From NCBI RefSeq assembly GCF_000970675.1, contig NZ_LAJA01000009.1, forward strand, positions 1 through 37,071: 37,071 nucleotides of DNA, in the 5' to 3' direction. This DNA comes from Domibacillus tundrae. Lineage in GTDB: Bacteria > Bacillota > Bacilli > Bacillales > Domibacillaceae. The stretch's first letter is position 1, and every line of letters begins with the position of its first letter. The position numbers and the translations under genes are program-made. Under the pieces are notes generated by a model. The model was not told where the DNA came from, made no database searches, and saw only the letters and a program-made list of their open reading frames with translations. This document shows, in pieces, positions 16,032 to 24,985 of the stretch.

Positions 16032-17027
16032 AAAAAAGATATTTAATGTATAGTAACAGATTGCTGCGATTGTAGCGGAAACAGGCAGTGTAATCACCCA
16101 CGTTACCAGCATCCGCTGGGCAGTATCCCATTTTACACCTTTGACGCGATGGGATGTTCCAACGCCGAGAATAGAAGATGAGATGACGTGTGTCGTACTG
16201 ACAGGCAGGTGAATCAGTGTAGCTGTAAAAATAATCATCGTAGATGAAAGATCTGCCGCAACACCATTCACTGGGCGTATTTTCATAATTTTTCCGCCGA
16301 CGGTTTTAATAATTTTCCATCCGCCGACTGAGGTGCCGAGTCCCATTGCAAGCGCACAGGAAATCTGTACCCAAGGCTGAATCTCAGTGGTTTGCTGCTG
16401 ATTGCCCGCAATAAGCGCCAATGTGATAATACCCATCGCTTTTTGCGCATCATTTGTACCATGTGTATAGGACTGCAAAGCCGCGGTGAAAATTTGGAAA
16501 GTACGGAAGTTCCGATTGGTTTTTGCCAAGTTATTATTTTTAAAAACGACCTTGAAAATGCTGTACACAATAAAACCGATTGCAAAAGCCAATAATGGAG
16601 ACACAATGAGCGCCTGAAGAATTTTGAAAAAACCATTATAGTTAAGTGCTTGAAAACCTGCTGCTGCAATGGCGGCACCGGCAATAGACCCGATGATCGC
16701 ATGCGAAGAACTGCTGGGAATACCGTAATACCAAGTAAGTAAATTCCAAAAAATAGCCGCAATAAGTGCCGCTAAAATAACGACAGAGCCATTTTCAAGC
16801 ATAAATGGATCAACGATGTCTTTTGTAATTGTTTTGGCAACGCCTGTAAACGTCATTGCCCCAAGAAAATTCATAAAAGCGGCGAGTATAATGGCGCGCC
16901 GTGGTGTAAGCGCTTTTGTTGATACAGCAGTCGCAATGGCGTTGGCTGTATCATGAAACCCGTTTATAAAATCGAAGGCAAGCGCAAAAATGACAATTAA
17001 AATGGTAATGAGAAATAATGTATCCAA
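16029..17027 (-). CDS. pit: Low-affinity inorganic phosphate transporter Pit
   Basis: A 332-residue PiT-family membrane transporter with about ten hydrophobic segments. It has the two hallmark repeats: DFINGFHDTANAIATAVST near the N-terminus and SYTHGTNDAQKAMGII in the second half, plus the P-S-S-S-S-H and P-V-S-T-T-H motifs. It would import metal-phosphate with protons. The start is a TTG (17025-17027) with AAGGGGTC upstream that overlaps the stop of the DUF47 gene 13 nt away; the pair is co-transcribed. This matches B. subtilis ykaA-ykaB (pit). Confidence 0.95.
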   Translation of the reverse strand: MDTLFLITILIVIFALAFDFINGFHDTANAIATAVSTKALTPRRAIILAAFMNFLGAMTFTGVAKTITKDIVDPFMLENGSVVILAALIAAIFWNLLTWYYGIPSSSSHAIIGSIAGAAIAAAGFQALNYNGFFKILQALIVSPLLAFAIGFIVYSIFKVVFKNNNLAKTNRNFRTFQIFTAALQSYTHGTNDAQKAMGIITLALIAGNQQQTTEIQPWVQISCALAMGLGTSVGGWKIIKTVGGKIMKIRPVNGVAADLSSTMIIFTATLIHLPVSTTHVISSSILGVGTSHRVKGVKWDTAQRMLVTWVITLPVSATIAAICYYTLNIFF

Positions 17028-17040
17028 CAGTCAAGACCCC

Positions 17041-17661
17041 TTATGCGTTTTTCATAATAATAGTTTCGAGTGTGTTCGCGACGTCTTGGCAGAAATCAGC
17101 AATATCTTCAAGGTTTTCATAAATTTCTTTTATTTTGATAAGACGGATCGGATCTTTCTCAATCGTGAAAATATGTTTAATAGATTGACGAAGCACTCCA
17201 TCACAGACAGTTTCAAGTTCTTTGATCTTAATAGCGTGCGTCCGGATTGCCGGTAATTTCTTTACAGAAAGAAGATCAATGGCAATAACAATCTCATCGG
17301 CACATGCCCGAATAGCGTCGACAAATTTCAACATGTACTCATCCGCTCCAATAACCGAATACATTTCAAACATCGCGGCTGTCGATTCAAGGCCATCTAA
17401 TACATCATCCATGCTCATCGCAAGCGCTAAAATATCTTCCCGCTCAATTGGCGTAATAAATGTATGATTTAACTCTTTAATGATTTCATGAACGAATTCG
17501 TCGCCTTTCGTTTCGAATTGTTTCATTTCATCTGAAAAGATTTTTAAATCACCTGCGTTTTTCAACTTATACTCAGCGAAATAATAAGCTCCTTCTTTTA
17601 AATTCAAAGCAATAGACTCCAGCAAAATTGAAAATTTATCTTTTTTCTGTTTGAACACCAT
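17041..17661 (-). CDS. ykaA: DUF47 / PhoU-like Pit accessory protein (YkaA)
   Basis: A 206-residue, all-helical PhoU-like protein of the DUF47 family (TIGR00153 type). Segments such as FVHEIIKELNHTFITPIERED and ALAMSMDDVLDGLES are typical, with repeated acidic E/D clusters that bind metal in PhoU relatives. Such proteins are nearly always encoded with Pit and are thought to control its activity. It precedes pit by 13 nt. The ATG follows AGGGGGCC. Confidence 0.94.
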   Translation of the reverse strand: MVFKQKKDKFSILLESIALNLKEGAYYFAEYKLKNAGDLKIFSDEMKQFETKGDEFVHEIIKELNHTFITPIEREDILALAMSMDDVLDGLESTAAMFEMYSVIGADEYMLKFVDAIRACADEIVIAIDLLSVKKLPAIRTHAIKIKELETVCDGVLRQSIKHIFTIEKDPIRLIKIKEIYENLEDIADFCQDVANTLETIIMKNA

Positions 17662-17706
17662 AAAGGCCCCCTAAAAATATATAAATATAATGCTAACTTT
17701 CCTATT

Positions 17707-18615
17707 CTACTCGAAAAATATCGTTTGAAAAAGCTTTTTTATCGAATCGGGAACTGGAGACGTAACGGTTACGCAATCATTTACAAAAGGGTGAGGAATT
17801 GTTAATTTGGCTGCATGGAGTATCGGGCTTGAAAATGTTCGGCTGCCCCCATACAGCATATCACCGGTGATCGGATGGTTAATCGAAGCCAGATGAACGC
17901 GAATTTGATGGGTGCGGCCCGTTTCAAGCCGGCATTCGAGCAACGACTTTCCATCTTGCACAGCTACTCGTTTAAAGTGGGTGACCGCCGTCTGTCCATT
18001 TGATGATATTCGCCGCCTGGACGGGTGATGACGATCTTTTCCAATTGGCTTTGTAATGATGCCGTTTCTTTTTTTTACTTCTCCATCCACAACAGCATAA
18101 TACGTCCGGAAAATTTCTTTTTGTTCAAGCAGGCGGGACAACACGGCATAAGCCGCTTCGTGTTTGGCAAATAAGACAGCACCGCTTGTTCCTTCATCCA
18201 GTCGATGCACGTGACGCACAGGCAGCGTTTCCCCGGCGAGTGAAACATGGTAGCAGACACCATTCAGAAGCGTATCATTTTCATTCGGCTCATTCGGGTG
18301 TGTTTTCATGCCGGATGGCTTATCCGCAACAATGAGATGATCATCTTCGTATAAAATAGCTGGAGGCGGATAAACGGGATCGACACCAAATGGACCAGGT
18401 CGGAAAAAGGGGATAGACAAGCGCTCATGTTTATCCATTGGCCGGCGCCAGTCAGCAGGCTGTCCATTCAGGAGAACTGCTTTCTCCATTCGCCATGCAT
18501 GGATCATTTTTTTTGGAAGCGCCCATTTTGCCCAAAAAAGGTCTTCGATGGTTAAGCCCATCCAAGCATGATCGATCTGAATCGTATACATCGTTCCTTG
18601 TCGAATTGTGTTCAT
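17707..18615 (-). CDS. yhcT: RluA-family pseudouridine synthase (YhcT-like)
   Basis: A 302-residue RluA-type RNA pseudouridine synthase. The catalytic motif HRLDEGTSG places the nucleophilic Asp at residue 140; other signatures are IVADKPSGMKTHPNE near 95 and LETGRTHQIRVHLASINHPITGD near 235. The start is ATG 18615, because AAAAGGA lies 8 nt upstream; an ATG three codons earlier overlaps that site. It is probably the orthologue of B. subtilis YhcT, since yhcU lies next to it. The RNA target is unknown. Confidence 0.92.
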   Translation of the reverse strand: MNTIRQGTMYTIQIDHAWMGLTIEDLFWAKWALPKKMIHAWRMEKAVLLNGQPADWRRPMDKHERLSIPFFRPGPFGVDPVYPPPAILYEDDHLIVADKPSGMKTHPNEPNENDTLLNGVCYHVSLAGETLPVRHVHRLDEGTSGAVLFAKHEAAYAVLSRLLEQKEIFRTYYAVVDGEVKKRNGIITKPIGKDRHHPSRRRISSNGQTAVTHFKRVAVQDGKSLLECRLETGRTHQIRVHLASINHPITGDMLYGGSRTFSSPILHAAKLTIPHPFVNDCVTVTSPVPDSIKKLFQTIFFE

Positions 18616-18707
18616 TGAAATCATCCTTTTCTGACAAATAATTATTCTCTCTGCATGAATTGTATGGTATTCTTGTGGAAGACTGCAAATAAAGGTGGCT
18701 GTAAATC

Positions 18708-19067
18708 ATGTCCATGCTTATGTCTTCAACAATTGAACAAGAAGAAAAAATAAAAACATTATGTTCTTATTTGTCGAGACAGGTATTTCCGCGCTATATT
18801 CAATCGGATCTTGTCGAAATGTTTGAAGCGGAGAAGCTTTTTTCTCTGGATGATAAAACACTTGAATATGTAGAATCTCTTCAGGATGCCTCACGTGTCA
18901 TCACGGCACTTAATACGATTATTTCCATTTTAGAAACATCATCGATTTCATATAGTTATGAAGCGTTGTTTACTGAAAGCATCCATACACTGCAAAGCTA
19001 TCAAATTGCTTTTCCGTTCCCCTTGTCGTTTTTTGTCGAACACAAACCAGCGAACTTTTCTAAATAA
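18708..19067 (+). CDS. yhcU: YhcU-like protein (DUF5365)
   Basis: A 119-residue, mostly helical protein that I match to B. subtilis YhcU from length, sequence style (VFPRYIQSDLVEMFE, TLEYVESLQDASRVITALNTII) and position beside yhcT. Function unknown; no membrane segment or catalytic motif. The ATG follows AAAGGTGG at 9 nt. It is divergent from yhcT and convergent with the thioredoxin-like gene. Confidence 0.78.
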   Translation: MSMLMSSTIEQEEKIKTLCSYLSRQVFPRYIQSDLVEMFEAEKLFSLDDKTLEYVESLQDASRVITALNTIISILETSSISYSYEALFTESIHTLQSYQIAFPFPLSFFVEHKPANFSK

Positions 19068-19105
19068 AAAAATGGCCTCCCGTTTATGTGGAAGGCCATT
19101 TTTTT
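19066..19105. terminator. Bidirectional terminator between yhcU and the thioredoxin-like gene
   Basis: A7-TGGCC and GGCCA-T7 form a stem with A and T runs on both sides, between convergent genes. Confidence 0.9.
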
Positions 19106-19580
19106 ATTGCTGTTCTTCTTTTGTCTGACCAAGAAAGGCCGTCCATTCCGTTTCCGGCTGGCTGCCGACAAGACGGTCTTTTTCAACGCCGTTTTCAAAA
19201 TAAACAAGTGTAGGCGTATATTCGATTTTGTATTCTGTCCAGCCTTGCTCAAACTCAAGCAGGTTGTATTGCAGCACTTCGACATTTTCGTCATCTGCAA
19301 TTGGCATTAGGACCGGTGTTGTTTCCTGACAGTGCGGGCACGTCGGACTGTAAAAATAAACAACTGCATTTTCACCGTCTTCCAATTTTTTCTGAAGGTC
19401 ATCAGGAAGAACAATATTTTGATAGTTTGGATCGTCAAGCTGTTTTACTGTTTCCGTACGAAGATCGTCCTTGCCATATGGATTTCCTTCTGACGATTCT
19501 TCTTTCTGATATTGTGTAATGAAGGCAATCGCACCAAAAATAACGAACATTACGACTGCAAAAATAATTACTTTTTTCAA
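19104..19580 (-). CDS. Membrane-anchored thioredoxin-like protein (CPHC)
   Basis: A 158-residue protein with one N-terminal transmembrane segment (about 4-22), a linker, and an extracytoplasmic thioredoxin fold. The active site is CPHC in YFYSPTCPHCQE, and the cis-proline loop is EYTPTLVYFENG. CPHC is the DsbA-type dipeptide and favours oxidation, which fits the DsbB-like gene immediately upstream (4 nt apart), so the pair is likely an oxidase system outside the membrane. BdbD, the usual partner, is longer and DsbA-like; this one is shorter and thioredoxin-like. The TTG start at 19580 is supported by AAAAGGAGA upstream. Confidence 0.9.
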   Translation of the reverse strand: MKKVIIFAVVMFVIFGAIAFITQYQKEESSEGNPYGKDDLRTETVKQLDDPNYQNIVLPDDLQKKLEDGENAVVYFYSPTCPHCQETTPVLMPIADDENVEVLQYNLLEFEQGWTEYKIEYTPTLVYFENGVEKDRLVGSQPETEWTAFLGQTKEEQQ

Positions 19581-19584
19581 TTGA

Positions 19585-20001
19585 TTAGTCTCCTTTTCTT
19601 TTTAAAATCATCAAGCTGGCAATGAAAATAATGGCGAAAGCAGTCAACGCAAGAAATGGGATCGTAATGAACCCAAGCCAGTTAATATACATTCCGGTAC
19701 ACGGTACGCGGCCGCATGCAGGAGCGGCATCCGTTAAAAAATCAATTTTTTGAATGCCATAATGATAGAGCGAGATAAGGCCGCCGATTGCAGACATCAC
19801 CAGCGAATAAATGGCTGCTCTTAAATCTTTTCTTACGACGGCAATACCAAGAATTAATACGAGTGGATACATGAGAATGCGCTGATACCAGCAAAGTTCG
19901 CATGGCTCATAGCCGACAATTTCTGAAAAGTAAAGGCTGCCGAGCATTGCTGTAAGTGATGCAGCCCATGCGGTAAAGAGCAAGTTTTCTTTTTTTAGCA
20001 C
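19585..20001 (-). CDS. bdbC: Disulfide bond formation protein BdbC (DsbB family)
   Basis: A 138-residue protein with four transmembrane segments. The first cysteine pair is CELC (in GYEPCELCWYQRI) and the second is C-x5-C-type in ACGRVPCTG, as in DsbB/BdbC. It re-oxidises a thiol-disulfide partner and passes electrons to quinone. The start is GTG (19999-20001), preceded by GGCGGGA. The thioredoxin-like gene follows at once. Upstream a small inverted repeat AATGCT-7 nt-AGCATT (20028-20046) could be an operator. Confidence 0.94.
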   Translation of the reverse strand: MLKKENLLFTAWAASLTAMLGSLYFSEIVGYEPCELCWYQRILMYPLVLILGIAVVRKDLRAAIYSLVMSAIGGLISLYHYGIQKIDFLTDAAPACGRVPCTGMYINWLGFITIPFLALTAFAIIFIASLMILKRKGD

Positions 20002-20155
20002 ATTAAATCCCGCCTATAATCAAAATAAATGCTGAACATTAGCATTATAGTCTGAATATAGGAGAAAAGTAAAACATTCTGTGCCATGTATTAAGCTGTA
20101 AAAAAGGTGGAACAGGTGGTATGATATAGGAAATAATAGTTTGGAGGGATTGCCT

Positions 20156-21889
20156 GTGGCCTGGAAAGATGAATACACAAGATGGAAGAACGACTCGGGA
20201 TTAGATGTGGAAATGAATAAGCTGCTCGTTTCAATTGAAGAGGATGAAAAAAGTTTGGAAGATGCTTTTTACAAAAATCTTGAATTTGGTACGGGTGGAA
20301 TGCGCGGTGAAATTGGCGCCGGCACAAACCGGATGAATGTGTATACCATTCGAAAAGCGTCTGCAGGACTCGCTGCCTATATAATGGAACAAGGCGAAGA
20401 AGCAAAAAAACGCGGGGTAGCAATTGCCTATGACTCCCGCCATAAATCACCTGAATTTGCGATTGAAAGTGCGAAAACACTTGCGTCTGCTGGTATTCAA
20501 ACCTATGTATTTGATGAACTTCGCCCGACGCCCGAGCTTTCTTTTGCGGTGCGTGAATTAAACGCTTTTGCCGGGATCGTTATCACAGCAAGCCATAACC
20601 CGCCTGAATATAATGGGTATAAAGTATATGGACCTGATGGCGCCCAGCTTGCACCTGAAGCGGCGGACCGGGTGATTGATCATGTGTACGCGGCAGGAGA
20701 TGAACTTCAAATTAAGGTTGAGGACGAAACGGTTTTAAAAGAAAAAGGCTTGATTCAAATGATTGGAAAAGAGATGGACGAAGCCTATGTAGACAAGCTC
20801 GTTACTATTTCTGAATGGCCCGAAGCATCAAAAGAATCAGATGTGAAAATTGTCTTCTCCCCATTGCACGGTACAGGAAATAAACCGGTTCGGCAGGCGC
20901 TTGAAGCCCTTGGCTATAAACATGTTACCGTTGTGGCAGAGCAGGAGCAGCCGGATGCAGATTTCTCTACGGTGAAATCGCCAAATCCGGAAGAAAAAGC
21001 AGCTTTTGAACTAGCGATCCGTGATGGACAAAACGTTGATGCGGATATTTTAATTGCGACAGATCCGGATGCGGACCGTCTCGGTGTTGCAGTGAAAGAC
21101 GGAAACGGTGGGTATGTGTTATTAACCGGAAATGAAACGGGTGCTGTGCTGGTTGATTATATTCTATCCCGCAAAAAAGAAAAAGGCACGCTACCCCAAA
21201 ATGGCCGTATTTTTAAAACGATTGTTACATCAGAGCTCGGACGCGCTGCTGCAGCGCAGTATGGCGTTTCGTGCGAAGATGTATTAACCGGTTTTAAATT
21301 TATCGGGGAAAAAATTGAACAGTACAACGAATCAGGTGAGTACAAATTTTTATTTGGCTACGAAGAAAGCTACGGTTATTTGATCGGCGATTTTGCCCGG
21401 GATAAAGATGCGGTACAGGCGGCTTTGATGGCTGTTGAAGCCTGTGCGTATTACAAACAGCGAGGAAAAACACTACATGACGCATTGATGGATTTATATG
21501 AACGTGTAGGCTATTACAAAGAAGGACTTCAGTCACTGACACTGAAAGGAAAAGATGGAGCGGAACAAATTGCGGGGCTTCTTTCTTCCTTCCGGGCACA
21601 GGTACCTGCTTCGATTGCCGGCATCGCTGTTGAATCGGTAGAAGATTATCAAACGGGTGAACGGACAGTGATTGCGACAAATACGAAAGAAACGATTGAG
21701 CTGCCGTCTTCGAATGTACTAAAATACTTCCTTGAAGACGGGACGTGGGTATGCGCCCGTCCATCGGGAACCGAGCCCAAAGTGAAATTTTATTTCGGTG
21801 TCAAAGCCGACTCGTTTGGGGCGGTGACTGAAAAGCTTGCTTTTGTTCAAGAAGACTTCATGTCCCGTGTGCGGGAGATGCTTAAATAA
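20156..21889 (+). CDS. pgcA: Alpha-phosphoglucomutase PgcA
   Basis: A 577-residue phosphoglucomutase/phosphomannomutase. Motifs in order: the phosphoserine loop [12 protein letters not shown] (S146), the metal site DPDADR, the sugar-binding GYEESYG and the phosphate-binding RPSGTEPK. It converts glucose 6-phosphate and glucose 1-phosphate for UDP-glucose, teichoic acid glucosylation and glycolipid anchors. The GTG at 20156 is chosen because GGAGGG (20143-20148) lies 7 nt upstream; the in-frame TTG at 20141 overlaps that site. The 3' untranslated region holds three hairpins in a row. Confidence 0.96.
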   Translation: MAWKDEYTRWKNDSGLDVEMNKLLVSIEEDEKSLEDAFYKNLEFGTGGMRGEIGAGTNRMNVYTIRKASAGLAAYIMEQGEEAKKRGVAIAYDSRHKSPEFAIESAKTLASAGIQTYVFDELRPTPELSFAVRELNAFAGIVITASHNPPEYNGYKVYGPDGAQLAPEAADRVIDHVYAAGDELQIKVEDETVLKEKGLIQMIGKEMDEAYVDKLVTISEWPEASKESDVKIVFSPLHGTGNKPVRQALEALGYKHVTVVAEQEQPDADFSTVKSPNPEEKAAFELAIRDGQNVDADILIATDPDADRLGVAVKDGNGGYVLLTGNETGAVLVDYILSRKKEKGTLPQNGRIFKTIVTSELGRAAAAQYGVSCEDVLTGFKFIGEKIEQYNESGEYKFLFGYEESYGYLIGDFARDKDAVQAALMAVEACAYYKQRGKTLHDALMDLYERVGYYKEGLQSLTLKGKDGAEQIAGLLSSFRAQVPASIAGIAVESVEDYQTGERTVIATNTKETIELPSSNVLKYFLEDGTWVCARPSGTEPKVKFYFGVKADSFGAVTEKLAFVQEDFMSRVREMLK

Positions 21890-21894
21890 GGATC

Positions 21895-21940
21895 AAAGGC
21901 TAACTGCACCGCGAACGCCTTTGTACCTGCATCGTGCAGG
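21895..21940 (+). other. Two tandem hairpins in the pgcA 3' UTR
   Basis: AAAGGC (21895-21900) pairs with GCCTTT (21917-21922), and CCTGCA (21926-21931) with TGCAGG (21935-21940). They precede the true terminator by 4 nt. They may stabilise the mRNA end or belong to a small RNA. Confidence 0.45.
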
Positions 21941-21943
21941 CCT

Positions 21944-21978
21944 AAAGAGAGACAGATTTCATTCTGTCTCTCTTTTTC
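21944..21978 (+). terminator. Terminator after pgcA
   Basis: A 12-bp stem AAAGAGAGACAG (21944-21955) with CTGTCTCTCTTT (21964-21975), followed by Ts. Confidence 0.9.
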
Positions 21979-22004
21979 ATGTTTGCTTTTCCCCCGCATA
22001 CAAT
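21977..22004 (+). promoter_or_regulatory. SigE-type promoter of spoVR
   Basis: The -10 element CATACAAT (21997-22004) matches the SigE consensus exactly, with a possible -35 TCATGTT (21977-21983) at 13 bp. spoVR is SigE-dependent in B. subtilis. Start of transcription would be near 22011, giving a leader of only about 12 nt that begins at the ribosome binding site. Confidence 0.5.
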
Positions 22005-22022
22005 GGATCAGGGGGGATTCGG

Positions 22023-23336
22023 ATGAAGCATGATGATCTTCAATATGCAATCGATGAAATTACAGACATCGCCACTGGGTTTGGACTTGACTTTTATACG
22101 ATGCGCTATGAGATTTGCCCGGCGGATATTATTTATACATTTGGCGCTTACGGAATGCCTGCCCGTTTTTCTCATTGGCGATTCGGAAAACGATTTTATA
22201 AAATGAAGCTTCATTATGAAATGGGGCTCAGCAAAATATACGAACTGGTCATGAATACGAATCCATGCCAGGCTTTTTTGTTAAATACAAATTCGCTCGT
22301 TCAAAATAAGCTTATTGTAGCGCACGTTTTAGCGCATTCTGACTTTTTTAAAAACAACGTTCATTTTCAAAAAACAAATAATCAAATGGAGAAATCGATG
22401 GCATCCGCTGCAGAACGAATTAGCCAGTTGACAGACGAGCATGGAATTGAACAAGTCGAGACGTTCCTGGATGCAGTTTTATCGATTGAGGAGCATGTAG
22501 ATCCGCATGCACATATCGGCCTGCACCAAACAGAAGATCCGCCACTTTATCGATATGAATACGATGACCTGTTAGAAAAAGAGAAACCGTCCGAGAAAAA
22601 AGTGGAAACAATCCATGAAAAAGATTTGCTGGCGTTTATTGCCCAAAACAGTCCGGTTTTAAACGACTGGCAGCGTGAAATTATCATGATTATCCGGCAG
22701 GAAATGCTTTATTTTTGGCCGCAAATGGAAACAAAAATCATGAATGAAGGCTGGGCGTCTTATTGGCATATGCGCATTATGAGAGAACTAGCTTTAACGG
22801 AGTCGGAAGCGATTGATTATGCTCGTCTGAACGCAGATGTTGTGCAGCCGTCTAAAATGGGAATAAATCCGTATTACGTCGGTGTAAAGCTGTACGAGTA
22901 CATTGAAAAGCAGCATGGCAGCCGGGACATCCTTTTTGATATTCGTGCAACGGAAACAGATCTTTCATTTCTGCGCAACTATATTACGAAGGAGTTTGTG
23001 GAGCAGGAAGATCTTTATCTGTTTGAGAAAAAAGGCGCCCATTGGACAATTACAGACAAAGAGTGGGAGACAGTGCGGAATCAGCTAGTTTCATCAAAAG
23101 TGAATGGGGGCTTCCCATCGCTTTATGTGACGGATGGAAAAGAAGATTTGCATATTTTGCACACATATGAAGGAAAGGAATTAGATATTAGTTATTTGGA
23201 GCAGACGATTCCGCATCTTTATACGCTTTGGGGGAAACCGGTGCACCTGACCACGGTTATAGACGGTCGAATAACGGTTTTTACGCAAGGTGCAGACGGG
23301 CTGAAAAGAAAATATGGCAGCATGTTTACAACGTAA
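22023..23336 (+). CDS. spoVR: Stage V sporulation protein R (SpoVR)
   Basis: A 437-residue SpoVR-family protein, slightly shorter than the 468 I recall for B. subtilis. Family landmarks are the N-terminal [19 protein letters not shown], the [13 protein letters not shown] histidine segment, [19 protein letters not shown], and the [14 protein letters not shown] segment. It supports cortex formation in spores; together with PrkA and YhbH it is part of a conserved trio. The ATG at 22023 follows GGGGGGAT; the open frame continues upstream into pgcA, but that part is not SpoVR-like. Confidence 0.95.
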   Translation: MKHDDLQYAIDEITDIATGFGLDFYTMRYEICPADIIYTFGAYGMPARFSHWRFGKRFYKMKLHYEMGLSKIYELVMNTNPCQAFLLNTNSLVQNKLIVAHVLAHSDFFKNNVHFQKTNNQMEKSMASAAERISQLTDEHGIEQVETFLDAVLSIEEHVDPHAHIGLHQTEDPPLYRYEYDDLLEKEKPSEKKVETIHEKDLLAFIAQNSPVLNDWQREIIMIIRQEMLYFWPQMETKIMNEGWASYWHMRIMRELALTESEAIDYARLNADVVQPSKMGINPYYVGVKLYEYIEKQHGSRDILFDIRATETDLSFLRNYITKEFVEQEDLYLFEKKGAHWTITDKEWETVRNQLVSSKVNGGFPSLYVTDGKEDLHILHTYEGKELDISYLEQTIPHLYTLWGKPVHLTTVIDGRITVFTQGADGLKRKYGSMFTT

Positions 23337-23387
23337 CGGCCATGGAAAGGATAAGGGGAAAACGTTGTCTAAGAAAGAAGGCTGGAC

Positions 23388-24065
23388 ATGAGTTTGATTT
23401 TTATCCTTCTCTATTTCCTAATTATCGTGCTTGTTATTGAAATATCGGTCATTGCATTTACACTAACAGGTCTTGAAAAAGAAGTAGCCCGCTATCAGGC
23501 AATTTCGATGCTGACAGGAACAGGGTTTACGACCGATGAATCACAGCTTATCATTGATCATCCAATTCGGCGCCGCATCAGTATGTTTCTTATCTTATTC
23601 GGTGCTTTTTCATTGGCTGTTATCATTTCAGCTATTACTAATATTTTGTCTGACGATTTGCGGCTGAACAAGCTTATTATGATCAGTGCCGGGCTGCTTA
23701 TCATTTTTATCCTTGGAAAAACACCAATGACAAAAAAGCTCTTCCAGAATCGATTCGAATATGAGATGAAAAAAAACCTCGACATCTCGGAACTTCCCAT
23801 AAAAGAAGCACTCTTTTTAGATGAAGATGACGTCGTAACAGACGTTGTCATTGAAAAAAATAGCCGGCTGGATGGAAAAAAAGTGAAAGATGTGTTTAAA
23901 GAAGGCTGGGATGTGAATTTGTTGTTTATTAAGCGTGGAGAAATGAATATACGGAAAAAACTGGCTAGTGAAACCATTCAAGCCGGTGATAAGCTTTATT
24001 TGTATGGAAACCGTCAAGTGATCGAGGATCTCACAAACGAAACCGAATCAGACGATCCGCATTAA
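23388..24065 (+). CDS. Membrane protein with RCK_C (TrkA-C) domain
   Basis: A 225-residue protein with three predicted membrane segments (about 3-24, 65-87 and 93-110) and a cytoplasmic RCK_C/TrkA-C domain (about 142-218). Between the first two segments, YQAISMLTGTGFTTDES resembles the pore-loop style of TrkH/KtrB potassium channels. RCK_C domains often bind c-di-AMP or other nucleotides and gate potassium or anion transport, so a role in ion homeostasis is plausible but inferred. The ATG follows AAGAAAGGCTG, a modest site, 51 nt after spoVR, so read-through from spoVR is likely. Its last residues are shared with the convergent EcsC protein through a palindrome. Confidence 0.82.
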   Translation: MSLIFILLYFLIIVLVIEISVIAFTLTGLEKEVARYQAISMLTGTGFTTDESQLIIDHPIRRRISMFLILFGAFSLAVIISAITNILSDDLRLNKLIMISAGLLIIFILGKTPMTKKLFQNRFEYEMKKNLDISELPIKEALFLDEDDVVTDVVIEKNSRLDGKKVKDVFKEGWDVNLLFIKRGEMNIRKKLASETIQAGDKLYLYGNRQVIEDLTNETESDDPH

Positions 24066-24094
24066 ATGCGGATGTCCGATTCGGTTTCGTTTGT
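24033..24094. terminator. Long palindromic terminator inside two convergent coding ends
   Basis: A 17-bp perfect outer arm (24033-24049 with 24078-24094), a 3-bp section near the middle and an 8-bp inner arm (24055-24062 with 24066-24073) surround TAA. Both genes stop in the loop and overlap by 4 nt. It can terminate in both directions, and it makes both proteins carry TNETESD near their C-termini. Confidence 0.9.
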
Positions 24095-24886
24095 TTGTTG
24101 AGCCAGTCTTTCTAGAATGCGCCGTTTTCTGTAGAGCATCATCGCCGTATCCGACAAGTCTTCAATCATCGAGCGGTTAGAGATCGCTCCGAAAATAATG
24201 CCGACAACCGGTATGAGACGGAATACTTTCTTTAAGCTGTATTGTTCTCTGTAAGAAAGCACGACTTCACGCCAGCCTTGCATTTGTGAAATCATTTCTT
24301 TGCTGTTGCCACGGTTGGCATAGTCCGAGATTTCTTTTAAAATCGCCCGTTTCCCAACAATGTCAGATGAAGAAAATTGAAGACATTTAATGACGAAAAC
24401 CCGCTCTTCCCGTTCATTTGGATCGTAACCGTAAGCGACAGCAATTTCTTGCAGCGTTTTAAGGGAGAGGGCAAGCGTAGCCGGAATATCAGCGGCCAAT
24501 GTAAATATACCGCCGATACCGGTTGTCGCTCCTTGAACAGTTGCGGCGCCTGCATGCGATTTTTGAATAGATAAAGCCGTCTGATCCATAGCGGAAAGAG
24601 GCAGCTTTTTCACATCATCAATTGTATGAACAGGCGTTTCGGCATGTCGTTCTAACTTTTTTAAAATGCTGCTCTGCTTCGTTAAATATTTGCCGCCGCT
24701 TTGGAGATAATATCCAAGTTCATCTAGCAATGAGCCGATTTTTCTTTGAATAAAAGAGGGAGTCATTTTATCCAGGATAGCGAAAGGAAGTCGTGCGGCG
24801 CGGTCCCATATCCATAATCCTTTTTGATCGTTTTCCCATTGTTCAATTTTTTGCAGATGTTCCATAAGAGTTTCTTTTGTTTCCAT
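24062..24886 (-). CDS. EcsC family protein
   Basis: A 274-residue protein of the EcsC family. A glycine/alanine-rich hydrophobic stretch (GATTGIGGIFTLAADIPATLAL, starting near residue 118) and a second one near 226 (VVGIIFGAISNRS) suggest membrane association; flanks are charged helices. EcsC is associated with the EcsAB ABC transporter in Bacillus, but many lone copies of unknown role exist and no ecsAB is in the window. The ATG at 24886 has only a weak GGGATC site. The last residues, TNETESDIRI, lie in the terminator palindrome. Confidence 0.85.
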   Translation of the reverse strand: METKETLMEHLQKIEQWENDQKGLWIWDRAARLPFAILDKMTPSFIQRKIGSLLDELGYYLQSGGKYLTKQSSILKKLERHAETPVHTIDDVKKLPLSAMDQTALSIQKSHAGAATVQGATTGIGGIFTLAADIPATLALSLKTLQEIAVAYGYDPNEREERVFVIKCLQFSSSDIVGKRAILKEISDYANRGNSKEMISQMQGWREVVLSYREQYSLKKVFRLIPVVGIIFGAISNRSMIEDLSDTAMMLYRKRRILERLAQQTNETESDIRI

Positions 24887-24985
24887 TTTGTTGATCCCTG
24901 CCTCTCTAAATTGATCATACGAATGTTATCATGATTTAGTTTCAAAAAAAAACGCCTCAGCTATTAAATGGGCAAAGGCGGAAAG

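Noticed and set aside
24945-24980. Possible terminator after the ArsC-like gene
   Set aside because: Only about 5 bp of stem (CGCCT/AGGCG) with a long loop, although a T-run follows; too weak to list.
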